Origin: Streptomyces virginiae
Lineage (GTDB): Bacteria > Actinomycetota > Actinomycetes > Streptomycetales > Streptomycetaceae
Assembly (NCBI RefSeq): GCF_000720455.1
Contig: NZ_JOAK01000005.1
Span: 434,001-498,000, forward strand
Reading direction: 5' to 3'
Length of the DNA stretch: 64,000 bases
Part shown: piece by piece, positions 8,195 through 16,690 of the stretch
Layout: every line of letters begins with the position of its first letter
Numbering within the stretch: the first letter of the stretch is position 1
Program-made: the position numbers and the translations under genes
Notes under the pieces: generated by a model
Told to the model about the DNA's origin: nothing
The model's database searches: none
What the model saw: the letters and a program-made list of their open reading frames with translations, nothing else

Positions 8195-8524
8195 TCAGTG
8201 CTCGCCGTTGATGCCGGCGGGCAGACCCGCGACGAAGGGGTGGTCGCGCTCGATCAGGCCCAGCTTGGAGGCACCACCGGGCGAACCGAGCTCGTCGAAG
8301 AACTCGACGTTCGCCTTGTAGTAGTCCTTCCACTCTTCCGGAGTGTCGTCCTCGTAGAAGATGGCCTCGACCGGGCAGACCGGCTCACACGCACCACAGT
8401 CGACGCACTCGTCCGGGTGGATGTACAGGGACCGCTGGCCCTCGTAGATGCAGTCGACGGGGCACTCTTCGATGCATGCCTTGTCCTTGACGTCGACACA
8501 AGGCTCCGCGATGACGTAGGTCAC
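8195..8524 (-). CDS. fdxA: 7Fe ferredoxin (3Fe-4S/4Fe-4S)
   Basis: A 109-residue small electron carrier. Cysteines 9, 17, 21 and 25 come in the first motif (PCVDVKDKACIEECPVDC) and cysteines 40, 43, 46 and 50 in the second (ECVDCGACEPVCPVEAI). The long C-terminal extension after residue 55 (EEWKDYYKANVEFFDELGSP) is typical of the actinobacterial FdxA/FdxC type, which carries one 3Fe-4S and one 4Fe-4S cluster. GTG at 8524 follows GAGGAGGAA, a strong binding site, so high expression is likely. The redox partner is not visible here. Confidence 0.93.
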   Translation of the reverse strand: MTYVIAEPCVDVKDKACIEECPVDCIYEGQRSLYIHPDECVDCGACEPVCPVEAIFYEDDTPEEWKDYYKANVEFFDELGSPGGASKLGLIERDHPFVAGLPAGINGEH

Positions 8525-8641
8525 GCTCTCGTTCCTCCTCGGTAGGGCTTTCCATATCGCGCGGGAGCGCGGCGTCGTCGATGCCCGCACCTAGTATCTC
8601 CGTTCCCGGGCACGATCCGAACAGGAGGGGCGGACAGAGCT

Positions 8642-9628
8642 GTGGAAATCACTGCCGGAGGACTGCTGGAGGTCCGAATCACCCCGGCTGACGTGGGTAA
8701 ACGTGTCTCTGTACGACGGGTGGAGACCGGACTGAGCGGATCACCCGAGTTCACGGACACGGTCGGTGTTCTCACATCCTGGGACCAGGGTGTGCTGCTG
8801 ATCACAAAGAAGAACGGACAGTCCGTCCGCATCCCGGAATCCTCGCTGGTGGCGGGCAAGGTCGTGCCCGCGGCGCCGGCCCGGCGGCGGGGTCCGGCGG
8901 CCTCCTTCGAGGAGCTGACGAGGGTCTCGGCGCGGGCCTGGCAGCCGCTGGAGAGCGAGCCCCTGGGCGGCTGGACGCTGCGCGCTTCCGCCGGGTTCAC
9001 CCGGCGGGCCAACTCCGTGCTGCCGGCGGGCGACCCGGGCATACCGCTCGACGATGCACTCGCGCGAGTGACCTCCTGGTATGCGGAGCGAGGACTTCCG
9101 GCCTATGTGCAGGCCGCCACGGGGGCCGCCGGCACGCAGGAGCTGCTGTGCGCGGAGCTGGAGCGCCGGGGCTGGGTGTCCGAGGCGTCGGCCGAGGTAC
9201 GGATCGGGGCGCTGGCCCCGGTGGGCGACGTGGACGCGCCCGCGAGCGGCTCCGTGACTCTGACCCGTGCCCCGGACGAGGAGTGGCTCGGGCGCTACGG
9301 AAGGGTCTCCGACCCGGACGTGGCCCGGCGGGTCCTGGTGCAGGGCCCGTCGGTGTGGTTCGCCTCGCTGCCCGGGGGGCGGGCGATCGGACGGTGCGTG
9401 GTGGACGGCCGGTGGGCCGGCTTCGCGGCGGTGACGGTCGATCCCGCCCACCGGCGGGAGGGGCTCGCCACGGCGGTGATGGCCGCCCTGGCGCGGCGCG
9501 CGCTGGAGGAGGGCGCGTCGGCGGCGTGGCTGCAGGTCGAGACGGACAACGCGGCGGCGCTGGCGCTGTACGACGGGCTGGGCTTCGCGACGCACCACGC
9601 CTACCACCACTTCCGGGCGGCCCGGTGA
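8642..9628 (+). CDS. GNAT N-acetyltransferase with Sm-like N-terminal domain
   Basis: A 328-residue protein, GTG start at 8642. Residues about 1-78 form a small beta domain: ADVGKRVSVRRVE, FTDTVGVLTSWDQGVLLITK, NGQSVRIPESSLVAGKVVP. This looks like an Sm/SH3-type barrel. Residues about 85-328 are acetyltransferase, with a degenerate first half and an intact GNAT core near the C terminus: AAVTVDPAHRREGLATAVM gives the acetyl-CoA loop (RREGLA), and WLQVETDNAAALALYDGLGF the following helix. The substrate is unknown. Its stop overlaps the next gene (GTGA), so they form an operon. It is divergent from fdxA. Confidence 0.82.
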   Translation: MEITAGGLLEVRITPADVGKRVSVRRVETGLSGSPEFTDTVGVLTSWDQGVLLITKKNGQSVRIPESSLVAGKVVPAAPARRRGPAASFEELTRVSARAWQPLESEPLGGWTLRASAGFTRRANSVLPAGDPGIPLDDALARVTSWYAERGLPAYVQAATGAAGTQELLCAELERRGWVSEASAEVRIGALAPVGDVDAPASGSVTLTRAPDEEWLGRYGRVSDPDVARRVLVQGPSVWFASLPGGRAIGRCVVDGRWAGFAAVTVDPAHRREGLATAVMAALARRALEEGASAAWLQVETDNAAALALYDGLGFATHHAYHHFRAAR

Positions 9629-10419
9629 GCACGTCGGCCCGGCGGGAGCAGTTCGCGGCGCAGGCCCGCTCGGAGCGGCCCGACCTGGCGGTGATGTGCC
9701 TGCTGCTGGCGGCGGAGGCGGATCCGGAGCTGGACGAACGTGCCATGGACTGGGCGCAGATCGAGCTGGACCGGCTGGCCGGGATGCTGCCGTACGGTCT
9801 GCGGGGCGGGCGGGCGTGGGCCTCGGCGGTGACGGAACTGCTGGGCGGGCGCCTCGGTTTCCACGGCACCCCGGCGGACTACGAACGGCTGTCGTCCTCG
9901 CTGCTGCACGAGGTGCTGAGGCGCCGGCGCGGCCTGCCGATCCTGCTGTCGGTGGTGTGGCTGGAGGTCGCCCGGCGGGCGGGCGCGCCGGTGTACGGGC
10001 TGGGGCTGCCGGGGCACTTCGTGGTGGGCTTCGGCGACCCGGAGGAGGGCGTGGTGGTGGACCCGTTCGCGGGCGGCGCCTCCCTGGGCGCCGGGCCGGC
10101 GGAGCTGGCGTCGGGGCCGCGCACGCCGGCCAGGACGCTGGACATCGTGCTGCGGATCCTGACCAACATCCGTGCGTGGGCCGCCACCCGCCCCGAGCAG
10201 TCGGGGGTGGCGCTGTGGGCGCTGGAGCTGTCGCTGCTGCTGCCGTCGCATCCGGCGTCGCTGCGGTACGAGCGGGCGCGGCTGCTGGTGGAGCGGGGCT
10301 CCTTCCGGGAGGGGGCGGCCGAACTCGACGCGTACGCCGACGTCGTCGCGGCGGTGGACGACGACGCGGCGGCCCGCATCCGCGCCGAGGCCGTCTCGGC
10401 CCGCGCCCTCCTGAACTGA
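9625..10419 (+). CDS. SirB1-like transglutaminase-fold protein
   Basis: A 264-residue protein of the SirB1/transglutaminase-like family (PF13369 type). Marks are YERLSSSLLHEVLRRRRGLPILLSVVWLEVARRAG, GLGLPGHFVVGF and VVVDPFAGGASLG, which in the family place a degenerate Cys/His/Asp site; no clear nucleophilic Cys is seen. A C-terminal helical repeat-like region follows (WALELSLLLPSHPASLRYERARLL). GTG at 9625 overlaps the stop of the GNAT gene by 4 bases, so translation is coupled. A function in protein-protein contacts is more likely than catalysis, but this is inference. Confidence 0.8.
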   Translation: MSTSARREQFAAQARSERPDLAVMCLLLAAEADPELDERAMDWAQIELDRLAGMLPYGLRGGRAWASAVTELLGGRLGFHGTPADYERLSSSLLHEVLRRRRGLPILLSVVWLEVARRAGAPVYGLGLPGHFVVGFGDPEEGVVVDPFAGGASLGAGPAELASGPRTPARTLDIVLRILTNIRAWAATRPEQSGVALWALELSLLLPSHPASLRYERARLLVERGSFREGAAELDAYADVVAAVDDDAAARIRAEAVSARALLN

Positions 10420-10910
10420 CCGGTCCCGCGCCTGCTGCACGCAGCCGCACCCGCCGGGGCGGGCATGCGCGGGGATTCCGCCGGGGCGGGGCCCCGCCAG
10501 GGGGTTCCGCCGGGGCCGGGCGCACGCCCAGGGCATTCCGCCGGGGCGGAGGCCCGCCAGGGGGTTCCGGCGGGGCCGGGCGCACGCCGGGGCGTCTCCT
10601 CGGGCGCCGAACGGTGCTCAGGGTCGGCAGGTACGGCGGCGGTGCGTTCGGCGCCCTGCGGGGATCGCCCCGACATACACCCGGCCCCGCCGGAACCGGC
10701 CGGACCGGCTCGCGCAGCCCGTCCGGCGCTTGAGGACCCGGGTCCGGGGCAGAGCAGCGGCGGCGGTGCGTTCCGCGACCTGCACGTATGCCCGCGGCAT
10801 GCACCCCGGCCCCGCCGGAACCAGCCGGACCGGCCCGCGCTGCAATTCAGCCCGTCCGGCGCTTGAGGACCCGGGTCCGGGGCAGAGCAGCGGCGGCGGT
10901 GCGGGGGGGG
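10420..10910. repeat. Gene-free region with two sets of direct repeats
   Basis: About 490 bases of GC-rich spacer between a rightward and a leftward gene. Set one: two 60-base units at 10475-10534 and 10535-10594, each starting ATTCCGCCGGGGCGG and ending with CCGGGCGCACGCC. Set two: two identical 56-base copies at 10715-10770 and 10848-10903, each starting CAGCCCGTCCGGCGCTTGAG, 133 bases apart and preceded by a similar GGCCCCGCCGGAACC leader. GTCCGGCGCTTGAGGA is a familiar dispersed intergenic motif in Streptomyces genomes. No gene is supported. Confidence 0.8.
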
Positions 10911-11528
10911 TCAGAGCCAGCCCTTCTCGCGGGCCACGCGCACCGCCTCGGCACGGTTGCGCGCCGCCAGTTTCTGGATCGCCGTCGAGAGGTAGTTGCG
11001 GACGGTGCCCTGGGAGAGGTGGAGCCGGGCTGCCAGCTCGGAGTTGGTCGCGCCCGTCTCCGCCTGGCGCAGGACCTCCCGTTCGCGGTCCGTCAGCGGG
11101 TTCGCGCCCTCGGCCAGGGCCGCCGCGGCCAGCGTGGGGTCGATGACGCGCTCGCCCCGCAGGACCTTGCGCACGGCCGCCGCCAGCTGCGCGGCCGGGG
11201 CGTCCTTGACCAGGAAGGCCGAGGCTCCCGCCTCCATGGCGCCGCGGAGGTAGCCGGGCCGGCCGAAGGTGGTCAGGATGACGATCCGCAGGTCCGGCAG
11301 CTCGGTGCGCAGGGCGGCCGCCGCCTCGATGCCCGTCATGCCGGGCATCTCTATGTCCAGCAGTGCGACGTTGACGTCGTGCGCGCGGGCAGCCGCCACC
11401 ACCTCGTCGCCGCGGGCCACCTGGGCCAGCACCTCGATGTCGGGTTCCAGGCCGAGCAGGGCGGCGAGGGCCTCGCGGACCATCGACTGGTCCTCCGCCA
11501 GCAGGATCCGGATGGGGCGTGCGGTCAT
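10911..11528 (-). CDS. NarL/LuxR-type response regulator
   Basis: A 205-residue DNA-binding response regulator. The receiver domain covers about residues 5-120 with the acidic pair Glu12/Asp13, phospho-acceptor Asp58 in VALLDIEMPGMTG, and Lys in FLVKDAPA. A LuxR-type helix-turn-helix lies at about 140-203: LTDREREVLRQAETGATNSE and LHLSQGTVRNYLSTAIQKL. Its start overlaps the histidine-kinase stop by 4 bases. It is the last gene of the operon with the kinase and the ABC-2 exporter and probably controls that operon, as in similar DesK/DesR-like and LiaSR-like units. Confidence 0.92.
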   Translation of the reverse strand: MTARPIRILLAEDQSMVREALAALLGLEPDIEVLAQVARGDEVVAAARAHDVNVALLDIEMPGMTGIEAAAALRTELPDLRIVILTTFGRPGYLRGAMEAGASAFLVKDAPAAQLAAAVRKVLRGERVIDPTLAAAALAEGANPLTDREREVLRQAETGATNSELAARLHLSQGTVRNYLSTAIQKLAARNRAEAVRVAREKGWL

Positions 11529-12694
11529 GAGGGTGATCCTAGGTCGACGGGGACGCGGGCGGTGAGGGCGAAGCCGGTCCGGCCCGTGGGGCCGGCCGAC
11601 AGGGTGCCGCCGACCGCGGTCAGACGTTCCGTCAGGCCCGTCAGGCCGTTGCCGGGGGTGCTGTGGCCGCCCGAGCCGTCGTCCGAGACGGTCAGCTCCA
11701 GTACGGGCCCGTCCAGCGTCTGGCGCGTCCGCAGGGTGACCCGGCAGTGCCGGGCACCGCTGTGCCGGACCACGTTGGTCACGGCCTCGCGCAGGGACCA
11801 GGCGAGGGCGGACTCCGCCTCCTCCGGGAGTTCCCCGGAGGGCTCCGCGGGGAGGTCCGCGACCACGCCGGCCGCGGCCAGCGCGGTACGCGCCCCCGCG
11901 AGTTCGCCGGGCAGGGTGGGCCGCCGGTAGCCGCTCACGGCTTCCCGTACGTCGACCATCGCCTGCCGGCTGACCTGCTCGATGTCCGCCACCTGCTGGG
12001 CCGCGCGGTCGGGGTGGTCGGGCAGCATCCGGCCCGCCAGTTCGCTCTTCAGCGTGATCAGCGACAGCGAGTGCCCCAGCAGGTCGTGCAGGTCGCGGGC
12101 CATGCGCAGGCGTTCCTCGTTGGCCGCGAGTTCGGCGACGGTGGCTCGGGCCTGCCGCAGTTCGATGGTGGTGCGGATCATGGCGCGGACTCCGATCATC
12201 GCGAAGCCGCCCATCAGGGCCGGGATCAGCAGCCCCGCCAGGTAGGCGTCGCCGTCGGGAACCGCGTTGGCGGTGGCGGCCAGCAGCGCCGTGGTGCCCG
12301 GGACCGTCCAGCGGGAGATCTCACCGGGCAGGGCGGCTCCGGAGGCGATGGCCACGTAGACGAAGAGGACCAGCCATTCGCGCCCCAGGGCCAGGGAGAG
12401 GACCGTCGCCTCGGCGGCGAGCAGGGACAGTGCGAGCAGCATCCTGCGGGTGTCCGTCTCGCGGGCGGTGCGCAGGACGAGGACCAGGTACCAGGCGACG
12501 AAGGCCGCGAGGCCCAGGGCACCGAGCACCCGGGCGCCGGTGCTGTGTCCGCCGCCGATCAGATCGGTGACGGGGGCGCTGAGGTAGAAGAGCCAGATGC
12601 CGGTCCACACGACCCGGGCCGTCTTGTGGCGGTTGTTCTCCGATGCGAGGTCGGCCCGGCCCGCTCCGTTCCCGGCTTCCTTCGTCAGTGCCAC
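11525..12694 (-). CDS. Sensor histidine kinase, DesK/NarX type
   Basis: A 389-residue membrane kinase. The N-terminal half has about five or six membrane helices with almost no external loop, so the signal is probably sensed within the membrane. The dimerisation motif is ERLRMARDLHDLLGHSLSLI with the phosphorylated His in LHDLLGH. The HATPase domain has REAVTNVVRHSG (N box), VSDDGSGG and GNGLTGLTERL (G box). GTG at 12694 lies 4 bases after the permease stop, so it is translated with the exporter genes. The partner regulator follows directly. Confidence 0.92.
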   Translation of the reverse strand: MALTKEAGNGAGRADLASENNRHKTARVVWTGIWLFYLSAPVTDLIGGGHSTGARVLGALGLAAFVAWYLVLVLRTARETDTRRMLLALSLLAAEATVLSLALGREWLVLFVYVAIASGAALPGEISRWTVPGTTALLAATANAVPDGDAYLAGLLIPALMGGFAMIGVRAMIRTTIELRQARATVAELAANEERLRMARDLHDLLGHSLSLITLKSELAGRMLPDHPDRAAQQVADIEQVSRQAMVDVREAVSGYRRPTLPGELAGARTALAAAGVVADLPAEPSGELPEEAESALAWSLREAVTNVVRHSGARHCRVTLRTRQTLDGPVLELTVSDDGSGGHSTPGNGLTGLTERLTAVGGTLSAGPTGRTGFALTARVPVDLGSPS

Positions 12695-12698
12695 GGTT

Positions 12699-13439
12699 TC
12701 ACGCCTTCAGTGAGTCCTTGCGGTACAGCCAGGCGGCGGCACCCGTGAACAGTACGAAGTACACGGCGAGGATCGCCACGTCCCTGGCGTGCGGTGCGTT
12801 CCCCAGCTCGATGGCCTGGCCGAGGGCCGCGTAGGCATGGGTGGGCAGCCATGCGCAGATGTCCTGGAGCCACTGCGGGAAGTTCGCGGTGGGCATCCAC
12901 AGGCCGCCGAGGATGGACAGGCCGAAGTAGAACAGCATCGTGACGGGCCGGACGGTGTCCCCGCTCGCCAGGTATCCGATGGCCACGCCGAGCGCGGCGA
13001 AGACGAGGCTGCCGGCCCAGATGGCGCCGACGAGGGCGAACCACTGCCAGGCGTCGAAGCGTACGTCCTTCACGGCGGCCGCCACCGCGAAGACGGCCAG
13101 GATCGCCGGCAGGGAGAGCACCCCGGCGCTGGCGGTCTTGGCGAGCACGTAGCCGCGGCCGGGCAGCGCGGTCAGCCGCAGCTGGCGGACCCAGCCCTGC
13201 TCCCGCTCCTTGGCGATGCGTTCGCTGTTGCCCATCAGGACGGCCGTCAGGGCGCCGAAGGAGGCCATGGCGACCATGTAGAAGGCGGGCATGGTCAGTT
13301 CGGTGCCCATGACCTTGGTGGTGCCGTCGAGGGTGCCGCCCAGCATCAGGAAGAGGGCGGCCGGGTAGAGGACGGTGAAGAAGAGGTACTTCTTGTTGCG
13401 CAGGGCGCGGGTGATCTCCAGCTTGACCAGGACGTTCAC
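12699..13439 (-). CDS. ABC-2 type exporter permease
   Basis: A 246-residue permease with six predicted membrane helices, including YLFFTVLYPAALFLMLGG, FYMVAMASFGALTAVLMG, AILAVFAVAAAV and TMLFYFGLSILGGLWMP. The last is the conserved late segment of ABC-2 proteins, followed by NFPQWLQDICAWLPTHAYAALG. GTG at 13439 overlaps the ATPase stop by 4 bases. With that ATPase it should form a drug, lipid or peptide exporter; the substrate cannot be told. Confidence 0.9.
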   Translation of the reverse strand: MNVLVKLEITRALRNKKYLFFTVLYPAALFLMLGGTLDGTTKVMGTELTMPAFYMVAMASFGALTAVLMGNSERIAKEREQGWVRQLRLTALPGRGYVLAKTASAGVLSLPAILAVFAVAAAVKDVRFDAWQWFALVGAIWAGSLVFAALGVAIGYLASGDTVRPVTMLFYFGLSILGGLWMPTANFPQWLQDICAWLPTHAYAALGQAIELGNAPHARDVAILAVYFVLFTGAAAWLYRKDSLKA

Positions 13440-14374
13440 TTCGAGGCCTCCTCGGTGAGGGCGATGAAGGCCTGTTCCAGGCCGAGGCCCGCGACCTCCA
13501 GGTTGCGGGGGCGGATGCCGAGCGCGAACAGGGCGTGGACGGTCTCGTCGGCGTCGGCGGACTGGAGCCGCACGGTGGCGCCGTGGCGCTCGAAGCGGGT
13601 CAGGCCGGGCAGTGCGCGCAAGAGTTGCTCGTCCACCGGATCGGCGCCGTCCAGGTCGAAGGCGATCTTCCGGGCGCCCGCCCTGGCCTTGATCTCGGCG
13701 GCCGTGCCGTCCGCGAGCAGCCGGCCCTGGTGGAGCACCAGCACCCGGTCGGCGACGGCGTCGGCCTCCTCCAGGTAGTGCGTGGCGAACAGGACGGTGC
13801 GTCCCTGGTCCGCCTGGTCCCGCATGGTGGCCCAGAAGGCCTGGCGGGAGGTCACGTCCATGCCGGTGGTCGGCTCGTCGAGCACGATCAGGTCGCAGTG
13901 GCCGGCGGTGGCCAGCGCGAAGCGGACGCGCTGCTCCTGGCCGCCGGAGAGCTTGTTGACCTTGCGGCCGGCGATGTCGGTGAGTGAGGCACGGGTCAGC
14001 ACCTCGTCGACCGGGTACGGCCGGGGGTGCAGGGCGCAGCCGAGGGCGACGATCTCCCGTACGGTCACGTCCTCCATGAGGCCGCCGCTCTGGAGCATCG
14101 CGCCGACCCGGCCGGCGGCGACGGCCTCGCGCGGGGTGGTGCCGAAGAGCCGGACCGAACCGGAGTCGGCGGGGCGCAGGCCGAGGAGGAGGTCGAGGGT
14201 GGAGGACTTCCCGGCGCCGTTGGGGCCGAGGAGTGCGACGGTCTCGCCCGGGTGGAGCGCGAGGGAGAGGCCGTCGACCGCCCGGACCGTGCCGTAGCTC
14301 TTGGTCACGTTCTCGAAGCTCACCGCCGGGTCGGTGGTGGGTTGCGCGGCGCGTGCCGCGGTCGTCGTCGTCAT
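13436..14374 (-). CDS. ABC exporter ATP-binding protein
   Basis: A 312-residue ATPase. Motifs in order: Walker A LLGPNGAGKSSTLD, Q-loop MLQSGG, signature LSGGQEQRVRFALA, Walker B LIVLDEPTTGMD and switch-region FATHYLEEAD. A DrrA/CcmA-like C-terminal extension of about 80 residues follows. ATG at 14374 is the first start of the four-gene operon ATPase-permease-kinase-regulator, whose genes overlap or lie within 4 bases. Such units usually detoxify an agent that the kinase senses. Confidence 0.93.
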   Translation of the reverse strand: MTTTTAARAAQPTTDPAVSFENVTKSYGTVRAVDGLSLALHPGETVALLGPNGAGKSSTLDLLLGLRPADSGSVRLFGTTPREAVAAGRVGAMLQSGGLMEDVTVREIVALGCALHPRPYPVDEVLTRASLTDIAGRKVNKLSGGQEQRVRFALATAGHCDLIVLDEPTTGMDVTSRQAFWATMRDQADQGRTVLFATHYLEEADAVADRVLVLHQGRLLADGTAAEIKARAGARKIAFDLDGADPVDEQLLRALPGLTRFERHGATVRLQSADADETVHALFALGIRPRNLEVAGLGLEQAFIALTEEASK

Positions 14375-14460
14375 GGGAAGAGGTTCGCCCGTAGGGGGTG
14401 CCGCGCGGCAGTGTCGGGCGTCGTGCGTGCCGCATGACGGATGTCATGCGGCGGACATGA

Positions 14461-14495
14461 CGGTGCCCCCGCCCGGATCCCGGGCGGGGGCACCG
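14461..14495. terminator. Terminator hairpin
   Basis: The arms CGGTGCCCCCGCCCGG (14461-14476) and CCGGGCGGGGGCACCG (14480-14495) are exact complements around ATC. It lies 14 bases after the stop (14509) of the leftward VanW/YoaR-like gene and before the start of the leftward ABC ATPase, so it separates the two units. Confidence 0.88.
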
Positions 14496-14508
14496 TCGAT
14501 GCCGTGTC

Positions 14509-16485
14509 TCAGCTGGGGTTGGTGTCGATGACCACGGTCCGCTCGGCCGGGGTCTCGCCGCGCAGGGCCTTGGCGAGCGCGCCGACGACGTCCTGCGGGG
14601 TGACCGCCGTCTTGGCGCCGGTACCGCGGGTGATCATGACCCCGTCGAAGGTGTTCCCGTAGGTCGCCTTGAGCGCCTCCAGGTCGAACTTCTCGGTGAG
14701 GCGGCCGTCCACGGCCTGCATGCTGAGGATCTTGGGGAGCGACAGCTTGCCGAAGGCGATGGACTTGGTGCCGGCCTTGACGGTGGCGTTGGCGGACATC
14801 GCGGGCTCCGCGAACTCCTTCATCGCCCGGTCCAGTTCGGCCTGGTTGATCGACGGTTCCTTGCTGACGGTGGGCAGCTGCAGGACGGCCGCCTTGCCGG
14901 TGCCGACCTGATCGCGGAAGGCCTTGGTGACGAGGTCGACGGAACCGTCCACGTCCAGGGTGGTGCCCGCCTTGCCGGGAACGGCGACGGCCTTGCCGGT
15001 GTCGAAGGTGATGGTGCCCTCGGTGACGGAGCCCGCCGTGCCGGCGAGTTCCTGGAGCGCGACCGTGAGCTTCTCCTCGTCGACGGGCATCACGGCGTCG
15101 GCGACCCGCTCGTTGCCGAGGAGCGAGCCGATGACCGTCACGGGGTTGTAGTCGCTGCCCGCGGCGTTGCGGACCGTGGTCTGGCTGTCCAGGGTCAGGC
15201 CGGCCTTGTCGGGCTTCAGCTCGACCGGCTTGCCGCCGACGGTCAGCTGGATCGGGGCCGCGGCGCGGGTGCCGAAGGCCGTCTGGAGCTTCGAGACGGC
15301 CTCGTCGCGGCTGCCGCTGATGTCGACGCCGAGGACGGTGGTGCCCTTGGGGACGTCGGAGTGGTTCAGGAGCAGCCCGGCGCCGTAGGCGACGCCGACG
15401 AGCGCCACGATGCCGCCGCCGATGAGGACCAGCTTGGAGCGGCCCTTCTTGGCGGGCTTCGCGGCGGTCTTCTTGTCCGCGGGCGGCGTGGGGCGGGGGG
15501 CGGCCGGCGCGGGGGCCGGTACGGGGGTCGGCAGCGGGCCGTCCAGGTCCGGACCGGGCCAGCCCGCGGCCTGCGCGGCGGACGGGCCGCCGCCGGCGGG
15601 ACGGGAGCCGAAGCCGGGGCCGCCGGTGGGGCCTGCGGGGCCGTCGGCCTGGCTGTCGTAGACGGGGAACGCCTCGGTGGACGGGCCGCCGTCGCCGTGG
15701 TCGGTCCCGTACGCGGGGAAGCCCTGGGTCGTGCCGACGCCGGGGCCGCCGGGCATCGGGGCCGCCGGGGCGGGCGCCTGCTGCGGGGCGTAGCCCGTGC
15801 CGTAGTCGGCGACGGGCGGCGGCGCGGTGGTGCGCGGCGGCGCGTACGCGGCGTCCGGCGCGGGCGGTGCCTGCGTGTGCGGCGGGGGCGCGAAGCCGCC
15901 GCCGGTCGTGGGCGGCGCCGGCGTCGGCGTCGCGCCGGGCACCCGCTTGGCGAGCGGCGGCGCCGGGGCGGCCGGCGGCATCTGCGCGGCGGCGGGCGCC
16001 GCGGGCGCGGGCGCGGGGGTGGGCGGCTTGCGGGGCGCGAACCAGTTGCTGGCGGCTTCCTCGGCCGGGGCCGTCTCCGGCTCCGGTGCGGCCTCGACAC
16101 GGGTCGGGCGGGGACCCGGCCGCTGCGGGAGCGGGGGCTCGGCCTGCTGCCCGGGCGCCGGCTCGGGCGGGGTCGGTGCCCCGCCTCCGGACGCGGCGGT
16201 GTTGGTGCCCATGGACTTGCGCACGACCACCGGGGGGATCGGCCGCGAACCCGGGATGTTGATCCGGATCCGGGTCGTCAGGGTGGTCTCGGTCTTGGGC
16301 CCGTCGGATTCGGGCGTGGACGGATTCGAGGTCACAGGGTTCTCCTCCGGGGCGGTCGCCGCGCCGGGCCCGGGCACAGTCGTGGACGGGTACTGGCCGG
16401 TTCCGTACGGCGGCGTACCCGAGGGGTAAGCGGCTCCACCGTGCCCCTTGGGCCCGGAGGACGAACTGTCGGTTTCACGACTCAA
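14509..16485 (-). CDS. Single-pass membrane protein with YoaR/VanW-type wall-binding domain
   Basis: A 658-residue protein. Residues 1 to about 340 are a cytoplasmic arm extremely rich in Pro, Ala and Gly. A basic patch (DKKTAAKPAKKGRSK) and one membrane helix at about 350-373 (LVLIGGGIVALVGVAYGAGL) follow. The outside part of about 285 residues has VLGVDISGSRDEAVSKLQTAFG, ITFDTGKAVAVPGKAGTTLD and GNTFDGVMITRG, like the putative peptidoglycan-binding repeats (PG_binding_4) found before VanW domains. No VanW domain itself is seen. The TTG start at 16485 follows GGAGAACC. Likely a wall-contacting envelope protein; the disordered arm may bind cytoplasmic partners. Confidence 0.78.
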   Translation of the reverse strand: MSRETDSSSSGPKGHGGAAYPSGTPPYGTGQYPSTTVPGPGAATAPEENPVTSNPSTPESDGPKTETTLTTRIRINIPGSRPIPPVVVRKSMGTNTAASGGGAPTPPEPAPGQQAEPPLPQRPGPRPTRVEAAPEPETAPAEEAASNWFAPRKPPTPAPAPAAPAAAQMPPAAPAPPLAKRVPGATPTPAPPTTGGGFAPPPHTQAPPAPDAAYAPPRTTAPPPVADYGTGYAPQQAPAPAAPMPGGPGVGTTQGFPAYGTDHGDGGPSTEAFPVYDSQADGPAGPTGGPGFGSRPAGGGPSAAQAAGWPGPDLDGPLPTPVPAPAPAAPRPTPPADKKTAAKPAKKGRSKLVLIGGGIVALVGVAYGAGLLLNHSDVPKGTTVLGVDISGSRDEAVSKLQTAFGTRAAAPIQLTVGGKPVELKPDKAGLTLDSQTTVRNAAGSDYNPVTVIGSLLGNERVADAVMPVDEEKLTVALQELAGTAGSVTEGTITFDTGKAVAVPGKAGTTLDVDGSVDLVTKAFRDQVGTGKAAVLQLPTVSKEPSINQAELDRAMKEFAEPAMSANATVKAGTKSIAFGKLSLPKILSMQAVDGRLTEKFDLEALKATYGNTFDGVMITRGTGAKTAVTPQDVVGALAKALRGETPAERTVVIDTNPS

Positions 16486-16690
16486 GGCAGGTTCTCCCGG
16501 TTGGCTCCGCCGCCCGTCATACCGTGCGCGGGCAGCTCGGCGGCCCGTCCACCATACTGGCCGCCGCCCGCGCGCAACTGACTGCCGGGAATCAGGGGTT
16601 CCCTTTGGGGCCCGTCAAACCCCCCTGAAGCGCCACGAGAGGCCCCGCCTCCACCGGTCGGCCGGACTCTCTACGAGGTCCGACACCACG

